Assembly (NCBI GenBank): GCA_014529385.2
Contig: CM043960.1
Coordinates: 123,408,543-123,472,542 of the forward strand
Direction of reading: 5' to 3'
Length of the DNA: 64,000 nt
Source: Adiantum capillus-veneris
Lineage: Eukaryota; Streptophyta; Polypodiopsida; Polypodiales; Pteridaceae
Below the pieces are notes generated by a model that had not been told where the DNA came from, searched no databases, and saw nothing but the letters and a program-made list of their open reading frames with translations. The position numbers were made by a program, and so were the translations under genes. Positions 49,439-59,545 of this stretch are shown in pieces (position 1 is the first letter of the stretch; each line of letters opens with the position of its first letter).

Positions 49439-51248
49439 TCTGGAGATCCAAATTGAGCTCATCAAATTATATAAGGAAACCATGTGGAAAATGATGCATT
49501 CTGGTGGACAATTATCACTAGTCCTGTAATTGGACACTCAAGTATCTTGAGACACTAAGTGTCTTGTTTTCCTACCAAGTTTTGGCAATTTATTTGTCAA
49601 GCTAGAAAAAGGGTTTCTACACCTTGCTTCTACCATAGGTTGGTTATTAGGGAAAGAAAACATTGGATTTTTTTCCATGTTAAAATACAAGTCTTATGAA
49701 GAGAATAGAGATGACCTTTTTTATGTTTGTAAAAGCGAAATGTTAGTACTCAGTGTACAAAACAATGGAATTCCCTTCAAGGACTAGTTTCCAAGTCACT
49801 TGCAAGCCTATAAACATAATTTTATACTTGAGCATGTGCTAATGAAAAGCATAATTTTGGCCTTCCAAAGGTTTTCTCATAGAATTAGGGCTATTCTAGT
49901 GCCGTTTGACAACTACGTCAAATGACTTTATTCGTTGAAACCAAGAAACTACATGTTTTTTCGGCTCACTAACTCTATTAAATCTCGTTGCTTGAACTCT
50001 ATCTTGAAATTTCTATTGTGCAAAAGCTCTTGAAAATCATAAGTCTTCCATAATAACATTAAAACCAAGGTTTTAGGTGCTCCAATTGTGTCCGTACCAA
50101 GAAATTTCACACATTTAGTTGATCTATGTGGAAAGCTTGAAGTTATTTGCAGTTTTAAATGCTTATGTGTCAAGAATTAAAATATCAAAGTTTTCTTATA
50201 CGCGGTTCTAAATATTTGAAATGATCAAATAATTGTTCCTTACCAAAACACTTCTAGAAACTTGTCACCTTGAATCCTCAACGGAGAGGGTAAGCAACGT
50301 ACCACTTTCTAAAACTCACAAATACATCAAAAACATAGTTTTCTTTTGTATACAAAGATATGCTTGAAATGACCATCTCAAACACGTAGAACTTCCCATT
50401 ATTTTATATACTCTCAACTAATTGTTTTTGCACATGAAGCTTGCAATTATCTATAGCACAATTGTGAAAGGGTCACGTACAATTTTTTACAAGGTCTCTT
50501 CATTTTTCTTGAGCTTGTAAAGTCGATTTCATCAAAGCATCAATCACAGTCTAATTATGGGGGTCCACTTGATCAGTATAATTCTTGATCATGATAGCTT
50601 CTAAAATGTAAGGTTATATTTTTAAAAGATCCTCTAGCTAATATATTTAATCGTATCAAGAGGGTTTTCTTAAATACACCGTATGATGCAAGTAGCATTT
50701 AATCAAAATTTGTAAAAAAATGACACTTAAGTGTCCTTTTCTGGTACCAAACTAGTGTTAAAAGACTTGTTACCTTGATTGAACCTCATAATATAACACT
50801 CCCTGTTAGAATGCTTATCCAAGGCACATTTTTTATCTTTCACCTCCACTGTATGTTCAAGTATCCATCAACTTCTTTGAGCGTGCAATGCTTTATAGCA
50901 TTTTGAGGTAGTAGGTGTCTCTTTTGTCAGTAGAACAATCATGATCTGTATCCTATTACAATTAACTAATCTATGTTAAGGCGAGAAATTCTTTGCACAT
51001 ATTTTACTCAATTCGTGCATCACTCACTTACCTCATAAAAGGGATACCTCATCTCCTCAAGGATAACTTGTGGACATACTAGAACTCCTCTTCATCAACG
51101 AGCCAAAAGATTTTTGTTTAGTTGTCCTCTATGGTGTGTAGATAAACCAATTAGTTTGATCAAGGTAGGCATACCTAGCACAAGAAGATTTAGAAATTTT
51201 CTCATGTAAGGAAACCGAGTCTTTCTAAGTGTTTTTCATACAATGCAT
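45210..51248. other. Long non-coding interval
   Basis: Six kilobases without a supportable gene; the frames present are short, lack recognisable motifs and are not consistent with one another. It contains a diverged repeat pair (listed separately) and a (CT)n run at 49404-49434. AATATGGACGACCAATAT-like words near 48993 and 49128 are repeated. It is probably decayed transposon DNA, but I cannot name the type. Confidence 0.6.
47705..48960. repeat. Diverged direct repeat pair (about 250 bp each)
   Basis: 47705-47960 and 48688-48945 align in order: TGTCACGACAAAG or TGTCGTGACAGAG, TTAGACCATTTT or CTAGACCATTTT, GGAGCAATTTC or GGAACAATTTC, ATGGTTGTTTA and TTCTATTATGGT. Spacing of about 0.98 kb could mean an old tandem duplication or the LTRs of a small relic element. 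Confidence 0.6.
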
Positions 51249-51393
51249 AACATCATGAGCTTCTGCTCCAGAGGCACCTCATATCTAGCTAGGGGCAGGG
51301 GACCACTGGCCCCCCCACTGGGCCGGCAATCCCCTGCCCCCAATCGTACCTAGCTAGGTATGCGACGCCTCCCTCACAAAAGCTCATGATGTT
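51249..51393. mobile_element. MITE-like hairpin element (about 145 bp)
   Basis: Bounded by inverted AACATCATGAGCTT and AAGCTCATGATGTT. The inside is itself palindromic (AGCTAGGGGCAGGGGA and TCCCCTGCCCCC...TACCTAGCT). Related copies or parts occur at 53540-53620, 54120-54420 and 57620-57750. There is no coding capacity. Confidence 0.7.
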
Positions 51394-51982
51394 GAGGTAA
51401 GTCACAATGTGGAAAATATTGTGAGAATTTGTCCAAAGATTCGTGGTAAGCATTATAAGTTTTGGTTCTTTTTGCTATTTTGCTACTGGCCTATCCACTT
51501 ATTAAGTGGAATCTCGGCTGATTCCGTGCCCTGACCCGACCCCCTTTCCCTCCATAAGGTGATGCTGGTGCCGTGCACATCCGTCGACGACAGCTACTGG
51601 CCTCAGGAGGACATGCCGGTGCAGAGAGCATACATTGCCCAGTGTTGCTGGCGTCAGGGTTTACCCATCGCCCAGTGTTGCTTGCCTTAGGTCTCATGCC
51701 AGGACGTCACACCAGAGAGAGAGAGAGAGCCTATCCGACATCCACACACACTCTTCCCTTGTGCAACCTTCTGCACGGACTGCGCACACATTTGCTTCCG
51801 ACTTGAACTCGTTCTGCTCTGCGATCCGAGAGGAGATGAACTCGCAACCGTCCTCTGCTCCCGCCGTCCCCTCTCACCAATCTCAATGACGACAACTAGT
51901 CACTATGGCCAGCACAGAGACCAAGCTCGGTCGGCTCCTGCTCCCGTGCACACTGATTCCCTTGCGCTCCTGAGACAGATAG

Positions 51983-52023
<41 letters not shown>

Positions 52024-52637
52024 CTGCGTTGGCTCTGCAATTCGAGACACGCAGATGTCATGGCTCAACTACGTTGCGTCCACCCCTGGCTTCACTCTAC
52101 GACGCAGACAAAACTCTCCGCCTCAACAAAAGAAAATATCCCAGCTCGCTCTCTCTCAATACGTACTGACACGCGCCCCCCTCCCTCCCTCCCTCTCTCT
52201 CTCTCTCTCTCTGTGTGCACCTCCACGTCACTGCAATTTGATTTTGCTTCGCTTTTTGAAGGGTATCTCCATGAGATACCCTCTAATTTGTCCTGCCTAC
52301 AAAATTGAGGCAACATACTTTGCTTTGTTCCCATTAATTAGTGGCTTAAAAGTTTTCGTGGCTTCCATCTATGTTTGTTACTAAGGATCTTAGTGCACAA
52401 ACCCACTAGTTTACATTAATTTAAATGCAACAAATGCGTTCTTGAATAAAATCGACAGTATGTGTAGAAACGTAAAGTTGGTAAAGAACTTGTGGCCTTT
52501 GAATAGTCTTGATAGCGAATAGATCAACATAAACAAAAGAATAGCTTCTACTCATATATATGTTCTAGGATTTCCATATAGTCTTAACGCCTTCTTATTT
52601 GTTTATTTGTTTAGGCCTTATCATGCATGTCTACTTG
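51394..52637. other. Non-coding spacer with GA and CT microsatellites
   Basis: Frames on both strands here are low-complexity, Ser/Pro/Arg-rich and driven by GA runs (51715-51730, 51991-52018) and a CT run (52186-52212). No domain is visible. It lies downstream of the protease gene. Confidence 0.55.
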
Positions 52638-53296
52638 TTAGCATTGTCGTGGATTCCAAGCAAAGATATTATTCTCGGTGTCAAAGATAACCTCAGTTGA
52701 ATGCAAGCTAACAGCACCAATGACCATGGATGCGAAGGTGCTGCTCTCTTCACTCTTCTGTAGGAATGGCCAACACATGCGTCGAACATTGTTGTCGTCA
52801 ATAAAGATGAGTTGGGTGGCTTCAGGTGAAAGCCGGAGGACGTTGCCGTTGCTAAAAAGGAAGCCAATGGAAGGGAGACCAACAACATTGGGGTAGTCCC
52901 AACAAGTATCAAGGCCATCGGGGCCGGGAACACCAGGCTCACCAAGGATATCAATAACAGCATTGATCCATGCAGCACGAAAGGGAGCGTAAGCATCAGT
53001 GGTGATGATGGAGACAATGTCCCCTACATCCACAATGACACCACCAGTTTGATCATCTGAGTCGATGTCAAATACATCTGCAGGGACGCCCACCCTTTGG
53101 TCACCAATCACAAAGTCCACCAGCTCAACGTAAAAGTACACGCTAAACCCTTCATCTTGCAGAAGTGGCGTACTGGGATAATCAGATGCTGCAAAGAAAA
53201 GAGAAATGATGCTTACATATACAATATCTCAACTCATGTATAAATAATGTAATATTATGCTCAAGAGCAACGTCGTGTACCTCATGCATATTTAAG

Positions 53297-53523
53297 TGTT
53301 AGCAACACAGGCACGTGCACGTGCACATGTACGAGTGCACGCTCGTGCACATGTGTGTGCATGTAGGCACGTGTGCACGCACACACACACAATCATGTGT
53401 GTGTAAGTGTTAGCACGCAAGCACATGCACGAGTACGAGTGCACGCTCGTGCACATGTGTGTGTGTGTACATAGGCATCCACGGGCACGCGTGCACGCGT
53501 ATGCACATACACACACACACACG
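53297..53523. repeat. Alternating purine-pyrimidine tandem repeat
   Basis: Two units (from GTGTTAGCAACACAGG at 53297 and GTGTTAGCACGCAAGC at 53407), each about 110-117 bases. They consist almost wholly of GTGCAC, CGTGCA, TGTG and CACA steps, including GTGCACGCTCGTGCACATGTGTGTG. Such DNA readily adopts Z-form. Confidence 0.8.
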
Positions 53524-53539
53524 ATTTGCCGATGCCCCC

Positions 53540-54420
53540 ATCAATCGGGTGATCCCTTGCCCCCAACCACACCTAACTAGATAGAGATTGCTTCCCTAGT
53601 AAAAGCTCATGATGTTAAGATAAGTCACAAACTAGGAGCTTATCCTAGAATACATCTATACTTCCTGTCTATGGGTGGCATGACAATTCTAGTGCTATAG
53701 GAAAACTACCTAAACAAGAAATTTCTTTTTTAAACAATACAATGATATTAGTTGCATCTATTTGGGGGAAGCTTTTGAATATTTAGAGCCTCGTCGCCTT
53801 GGGACAACTATAGAGTTTTCCAGCTCTATTTGTCGATTAAGGAAACCGATGGCTATGGAGATAAATGCTTGATTTGATTGAGCGATGAGACAAACCTTGA
53901 GCAGTTTCTTGCTATTCGAGAGGGCCCCAAAAGTCAATTGTGCAAGGGACTAGTTCCGACTTGGTTTTGAGGGAAACCTACAAGGCTCTGCCCGTTTTGA
54001 GGCTCTTAGCTACCACGATTAGATTGGTAGAGAGAAAAGAACCAATGACTGGTGATCGGGCGGTAGACTAGACATCAGGGCCACACGACCTGGTCCTTGC
54101 TCAGGCAATTGTGGCTCCCCATAGTTTTCAAGATTATGAGTTGGTGCTCGAGGGGGGCTGCATTCGTAGTGGTAGGTGCGGCTTGGGACAAGGGAGTGAT
54201 AAACCCCACCTTGGATTGGCAATCCTTTGCCTCCAACCACACCTAGGTATGTGGTCCCTCCCTCTTACTTTCAACGTCATGAGCTACCATAAAGGAGAGG
54301 ACACAAATCTGCTATGTGTGGTTGGGGCTAGGGAGTGATGATCCCAACCTTGGACTGGCATTCCATTGCCTCCGACCGCACCGCACCCAGCTAACATGGT
54401 CCCTCCCTCTCTACTCCTTG
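53540..54420. repeat. Intronic MITE-family copies
   Basis: 53540-53620 shares TTGCCCCCAACCACACCTA.CTA and AAAGCTCATGATGTT.A with the MITE at 51249. 54185-54290 and 54310-54420 share TTGGA.TGGCA, TTGCCTCC.ACC.CACC and GGTCCCTCCCTCT, and the first of these ends with CGTCATGAGCT. They are diverged and partly truncated. Confidence 0.6.
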
Positions 54421-55485
54421 GGAGAGACCACCTATCTACTAAGTTGCATGCCCCACTCAGGGAGTCCAATCCTCCTAGAATGTGACAAAAGCTTTTTAAA
54501 TGGTGGAAGAAAAAAGAATAGTGGACACGAATACTCACGCGGAAGTGCTCCGTCACCAAACATGAGCCAACCGGAGTTTGGGTCGGAGAAGATGGGAGCG
54601 AAGCAGAAAGCAAAGGCGGGGCTGACCCCGTTGAGCGCCAAGAACTGCTCGCCCATGGAAAGAGCACGGCCGAATCCCATGCCCAGCACGCCGGACACCA
54701 CCGTCTGGACGCCGTAAGTGTTCTTGGTCCCGCAGCCGAACCCCATGCCAGGCACACTGACAGTCACTCCGTCCGATCCAGCACCGGCATCCCAGAAGTT
54801 AAACTGATCCTTGGCTATATAGCCGAAGGTGGAAGTGCCGTCGGCGTAGCCGGTCTGATAGTCGCAGAGGCTATCGTCGGCCCCGCGGCCGATGGTTTCG
54901 ATGGCCTGCACGGAGTTGCAGTAGGAGTCTTGGTTGTTGGTCATAACGAAGCCTGGGGACTGTTTGGGGTCGAAGATGGGGAAACTCTGAGCATAGCATT
55001 GATCACAGGGCTGGCATTGCACCCAAGCGAGATCGCTGCCGGTGTCTATTGACATCAGAACCGGCTGTGACGCTGAGCCAATGCTGAGCTCGACGTAATA
55101 CTCTGACACCTGGCCGCCGGAGAAGAAGCCGTGTTGACTTCTCCCCAGGGTATGGAGTCCAGGCGGCCACCGGTCGACGTGGCATTAGCAACCACACTGT
55201 CATTGCTGTGCAGAGATGCGCGGCGTGCCCGGACGGCAGCGTCATACATCCGGCGGCGTGCCTCCCTTGCCTCACCGATTCGCTTCATTCGGAGCCGTGA
55301 TGCGCAGTCATCATCGCAACCGGCCGGGCGGAGAGGAGAGTGTGCATCGAAAATATGGCTCACTCCCAATCTGACTGGTCGTTTGTTTACTGCTTGCAAT
55401 GAGGTAGCTGGTGCACCACTAGTAAATATTGCAAGTGCTAGTAACGAGCATGAAAGCATGAAAGCGTGCTGAAACCCCATTGCTC

Positions 55486-55660
55486 TTAATCAAATTTGCT
55501 ATGATCACGAATTGCCGATTTATACAGAATTCCCGGGAGCATATGTATGGAATGTACTGCACGATTCTTTCTGCCGCCCGTTTTGCAGCATAGATTTCGA
55601 CAATAAACTGCCCTAAAGCCCCTCGATTTTGTAAACAACAAATTGTCTAAACAACAAAAG
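55486..55660 (-). promoter_or_regulatory. Duplicated upstream region of the protease gene
   Basis: Homologous to 56443-56600 upstream of the second copy, sharing GCTATGATCACGAATTG, GCATATGTATGGAATGTACTGCA and GCCGCCCGTTTTGCAGCATAGATTTC. It breaks off at about 55660, where the truncated copy begins, marking the tandem-duplication junction. Confidence 0.7.
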
Positions 55661-56307
55661 CCGTTCTGATATATGCAGAGGCTGTCGTCGGCCCCGCCGC
55701 CGATATTGGTTTCGATGTCCTGCACGGAGTTGCAGTAGGAGTCTTGGTCGTTGGTCATAACGAAGCCCGGGGACTGTTTAGGGTCGAAGATGGGGAAACT
55801 CTGAGCATAGCATTGCTCACAGGGCTGGCATTGCACCCAAGCGAGATCGCTGCCGGTGTCTATTGACATCAGAACCGGCTGTGACGCTGAGCCAATGCTG
55901 AGCTCGACGTAATACTCTGACACCTGGCCGCCGGAAAAGAAGCCGGTGTTGACGTCTCCCCAGGGGATGGAGTCCAGGCGGCCACCGGTCGACGTGGCAT
56001 TAGCAACCACACTCTCATTGCTATGCAGAGATGTCCGGCCGGAAGCTGCATATGCCCGGATGGTAGCTTCATACATCCGGCGGCGTGCCTCCCTTGCCTC
56101 ACCAATTCGCTTCATTCGCAGCCGTGATGCGCAGTCATCATCGCAACCGGCCGGGCGGAGAGGCGAGTGTGCATCGAAAATATGACTCACTCCCAGTCTG
56201 ACCGGTCGTTTCTTTACTGCGTGCACTGAGGTAGATGGTGCAAGTGCTAGTAACGAGCATGAAAGCAACGCCAGCAGAAGAGCGTGCTGGCAAAAGAGAA
56301 GCCTCAT
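55661..56307 (-). pseudogene. Truncated tandem copy of the aspartic protease gene
   Basis: ATG at 56307 begins MRLLFCQHALLLALLSCSLLALA, a signal peptide. The same pro-region (RLGVSHIFDAHSPLRP), the same SIDTGSDLAWVQC site and Cys motif as the neighbour follow. Similarity to the full gene ends after DDSLC.YQ at about 55661; beyond this the frame runs into duplicated upstream DNA and stops at 55486 with unrelated residues. Only the N-terminal part, with one catalytic Asp, could be made, so no active protease. Here the frame across VNTGFFSGGQVSEYY is intact, unlike in the longer gene. Confidence 0.8.
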
Positions 56308-56504
56308 TGCTTTTGAAATTTGCTATGATCACGAATTGTCGATTTATATGCTGGGCCGGGCGCATATGTATGGTGCAAGTGCTAGTAACGAGCATGAAAG
56401 CAACGCCAGCAGAAGAGCGTGCTGGCAGAAGAGAAGCCTCATTGCTTTTGAAATTTGCTATGATCACGAATTGTCGATTTATATGCTGGGCCGGGCGCAT
56501 ATGT
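56235..56504. repeat. 135-bp tandem duplication over the start of the truncated protease copy
   Basis: 56235-56369 and 56370-56504 are almost identical. Each contains the initiator ATG, the signal-peptide start and a TATA-like CATATAAATC about 40 bases upstream. The outer copy gives a second potential start at 56442. Confidence 0.9.
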
Positions 56505-58397
56505 ATGGAATGTACTGCATGATTCTTTGTGCCGCCCGTTTTGCAGCATAGATTTCAACAATGAACTGCCCTAAAGTCCCTAGATTTTGTAAACAACAGT
56601 GACAACGCACCGCGTCACTATTTGGTACCAGATCATCATCTATAGTTCTAACCAGGCGTCCATTCAAAATCGTTGAAAATGAACCACTTAGGACATACTA
56701 GCTCTTTGCCCCATATTCCTCCCGTCCCAACCTTGCCACTCAATTCTCTCTTTCCCTTACAAAAGGAGGAGGAGGACTATGTATTAGAACTCGCACACCA
56801 AACTTCAGAACATTTCACGAGAACTACTCCCATGACCACTCTAGAAGTAGGAGCATGGATTCTAACTCACACATCAAACTTAAGAACATTCCAAGAGAAC
56901 TCCCGTAAAAACTCGAGCAACCATGTGGATCAGCTGCTACTATGGCGAAGCCGTGCTTTTAAAAAAATGGTTTGGCTCCTCACACAAAGCAGGATGCAAC
57001 CTCCCCCCTCATCGTTCGTTTCTCGAGCAACCATGTGGAGCTAATACTACGGCGAAGCCATGCTTACAAAAATAAGGTTTGTCTCCTCACACAAAGCTGG
57101 ATGCACCCTCCCCCCTCGACGTCGTTCGTTTCCCGTTGCAGCTCTCAACAACCATCACTGTCCACCACTGCTTCTACCACCTGCCATTGTGGTTGCTGCC
57201 CATGCGCATGAACCTGACGCCTTTAGCTTTGGTTTCTTTCCACAAGGGATATATCGCATTTATTAGTTGATTTTTCCATTTTCATGCAGTTGATAACCCC
57301 TACTTCGGACTACACTCGGGAGAATCGAAATTGAGGGTTTGATCGCACATGATGCTAATATCTTTTGATACACACCCCTTGAGAGTGAATTAGGGGTACT
57401 CCCAATTCCTCCCATTTCATTTTTTACTCCTAGTTCACCTCAATCATCTAATGGGGCATATCACTGATGATCTATGATGCCCAAATTCAACGATAGATCC
57501 CTTCCTTAAACATTTTGTGTCAAATAGTAATGTGATATCAAGACCATGAGAGCTATTGACTCATTGTAGTCCTCACACTTTCATTATGACAACTTCATAG
57601 CGACTATTCAAGAGGAATTGCACATGAAGCTAGGTGTAGTTGAAGCTATGTGTGGTTGCGACAATGGACTGCCCATTCCCTTGCCCCCAACTAAACCTAG
57701 CTACGTATGTGGTCCTTCTTAAGCAATATTTAACTCATAATGTTGAAACCCTCAAAATAAATAATAGCAAAAGAGCCCGTTCCCCATACGAGGAAGTGTG
57801 AAAACCTTTTCTGGTTCCACACCCCCATGAACCCATTGTATATTTTTGAGGTGATCTCTAGTTTTGGACCTTGTTAGAGTTTTCACCTCAACAAGAGTTT
57901 TAGTCTGCAAAAAAGACTCTTGATATTGTTATAGTTTGGAGTTCTCACAAAGACAACTAGAAAAGTACACCGCATTGCTTTCAAGAAGTTTGTGGTGCAT
58001 CCGAGAAGGCATAATACTTTCAAACATAGGAATATGTTGAATGAGCAAGCTTGAGAGCAATGTAAGTTTTTTTTGTTTGCATTTGACAAAAACCAGACCC
58101 TTAGTAAGGTATGTACACGGGAGTGGCAATGGGCATGAATCACTTCGCATTATGTATATTGTGGCATGCACTCCGAGGTTCGTTTAGCTGTTTAGTCCAC
58201 ACCCAACAGTTTAGGATTCCATAATATTTTATTTTGTCATCTTCTTACTTTGACTTTGTATCAGATCCATCACATTGTAACTTTCTTGTCTCATCTCTCA
58301 TAGGTCACTTTGGCCTTTCGAAGACATTAATATAACATTTCATTTCATTTCTCTCTTTAATTTTTTTTCTTTAATTTTAATTTCCTAAGCATACATT

Positions 58398-58401
<4 letters not shown>
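56505..58401. other. Non-coding interval
   Basis: 56505-56600 is the upstream region shared by the protease copies. Two related blocks near 56920-56970 and 57025-57110 repeat GAGCAACCATGTGGA and TGGCTCCTCACACAAAGC or TGTCTCCTCACACAAAGC. 57620-57750 is a MITE-family copy (CTTGCCCCCAACTAAACCTAGCTA). No gene is supported. Confidence 0.6.
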
Positions 58402-58446
<45 letters not shown>

Positions 58447-58520
58447 ATTACCTACACATACACACACACACATTTCTCTCTCTCTCTCTCTCTCTTTCCT
58501 ACACACACACACACACACAC

Positions 58521-58570
<50 letters not shown>

Positions 58571-58624
58571 TACACACACACACACACACCTCTCTCTCTC
58601 TCTCTTTCCTACACACACACACAA

Positions 58625-58676
<52 letters not shown>

Positions 58677-58701
58677 TTCCTACACACACACACATACACA
58701 C

Positions 58702-58743
<42 letters not shown>

Positions 58744-58764
58744 TCTACACACACACACACACAC

Positions 58765-58819
<55 letters not shown>

Positions 58820-58840
58820 CTTCCTACACACACACACACC

Positions 58841-58918
<78 letters not shown>

Positions 58919-58948
58919 TACACACACACACACACACACGATGTAGAG

Positions 58949-58990
<42 letters not shown>
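58402..58990. repeat. Compound microsatellite of alternating (CT)n and (CA)n blocks
   Basis: About nine cycles of a (CT)n block of 16-70 bases followed by TTTCCTACACACACACA. The tract ends in a switch to about 40 bases of (GA)n (58950-58988). The constant TTTCCTACA junction shows that a composite unit was amplified. Long open frames through it on both strands are repeat artefacts. Confidence 0.95.
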
Positions 58991-58992
<2 letters not shown>

Positions 58993-59029
58993 TGGGGAGG
59001 GTGGAGATGGACATAATATCTGCGTAGCA

Positions 59030-59271
59030 GGTTTCGGCCAAGACCCGAGCAGGCAAAAATGGCCCCTGCACGCGAGTTTCGCTTTTTTTCCTCAATTTTT
59101 TTTGCGTCGCTATACGTGTCGATATACGCGTGGCAAATAAAAGCCTTTCCACGCGTATATCGATGCACACTGCGACGTGTATAGCGACGCCCGCTAATGT
59201 CATCGATATACGCGTGGAAAAGCATGGCCGTCGATATATACGCGTCGATATCTTCATTTAGTGTTGTAGTG
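59030..59271. repeat. CACTA-type terminus with subterminal repeats
   Basis: Words such as CGTCGCTATACGTG, TCGATATACGCGTGG and CACGCGTATATCGA occur in both orientations and end at GTGTTGTAGTG (59261-59271). On the minus strand this begins CACTACAACAC, a common plant CACTA end. Its interior lies to the left, away from the transposase gene at 59546-63109, so the two may belong to different copies. Confidence 0.55.
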
Positions 59272-59545
59272 ATATAAATACAATGACGCAATGAGACAAT
59301 TGTTCAAATAGGAGAATCCTACAAGAACTTGAAGGTGCTTGTAGCTTTGGAATGTTCAAAGGCTAGCAGCAACAGAAAGCGTTCTTCTTCTATTCAACTT
59401 GAGTGATGGAAGAGGCAAGTGCATAACTCTGAATTTACAAAACGGAGCAAAATTGTTCAAATACAATATTTATGGCTTTAAGAGATCTCTCTCTCATCCT
59501 CGCATAGCTCAACATAACTTCCTATATCTATATAGAGCTCTCCGT
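59272..59545. other. Interval between CACTA-type terminus and transposase gene
   Basis: About 270 bases with no domain of their own. The 3' untranslated part of the transposase gene may lie here; I see no terminus facing it. Confidence 0.4.

Larger units (their letters stand above)
53189..54538 (-). other. Intron of the aspartic protease gene
   Basis: 1350 bases with good GT-AG ends. Inside are the alternating purine-pyrimidine repeat (53297-53523) and three MITE-family pieces, which account for most of its length. Confidence 0.7.
52638..55480 (-). pseudogene. Plant pepsin-like aspartic protease gene (A1), frameshifted
   Basis: Two exons: 55480-54539 and 53188-52638. The GT-AG intron (donor GTGAGT at 54538, acceptor TTTGCAG at 53189) keeps the frame through GDGALP and SDYPSTPLL. 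ATG at 55480 starts a signal peptide, MGFQHAFMLSCSLLALAIF, so the product would be secreted or vacuolar. A pro-region follows, then SIDTGSDLAWVQC with the first catalytic Asp and Cys-rich CQPCDQCYAQ. Exon 2 carries the second Asp as VDVGDIVS, not the usual D-S/T-G-S/T, and ends at NPRQC. A one-base deletion near 55131, seen by comparison with the neighbouring copy, breaks the frame before the mature domain. A TATA-like TGTATAAATC lies at 55517-55526. Confidence 0.75.

Noticed and set aside
56138..56500. Frame with a repeated 45-residue unit
   Set aside because: The repeat is the 135-bp tandem duplication read in a shadow frame of the protease start region.
58444..59016. Long open frames of Leu-Ser and Thr-His repeats, and Arg-Glu repeats on the other strand
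   Set aside because: They are direct translations of (CT)n and (CA)n microsatellites with no other content. The same applies to 28054-28416, 31102-31398, 39327-39776 and 44221-44922.
59272..59545. A left-end CACTA terminus for the transposase element
   Set aside because: No CACTA start on the plus strand is visible here; the only terminus nearby faces the opposite way.
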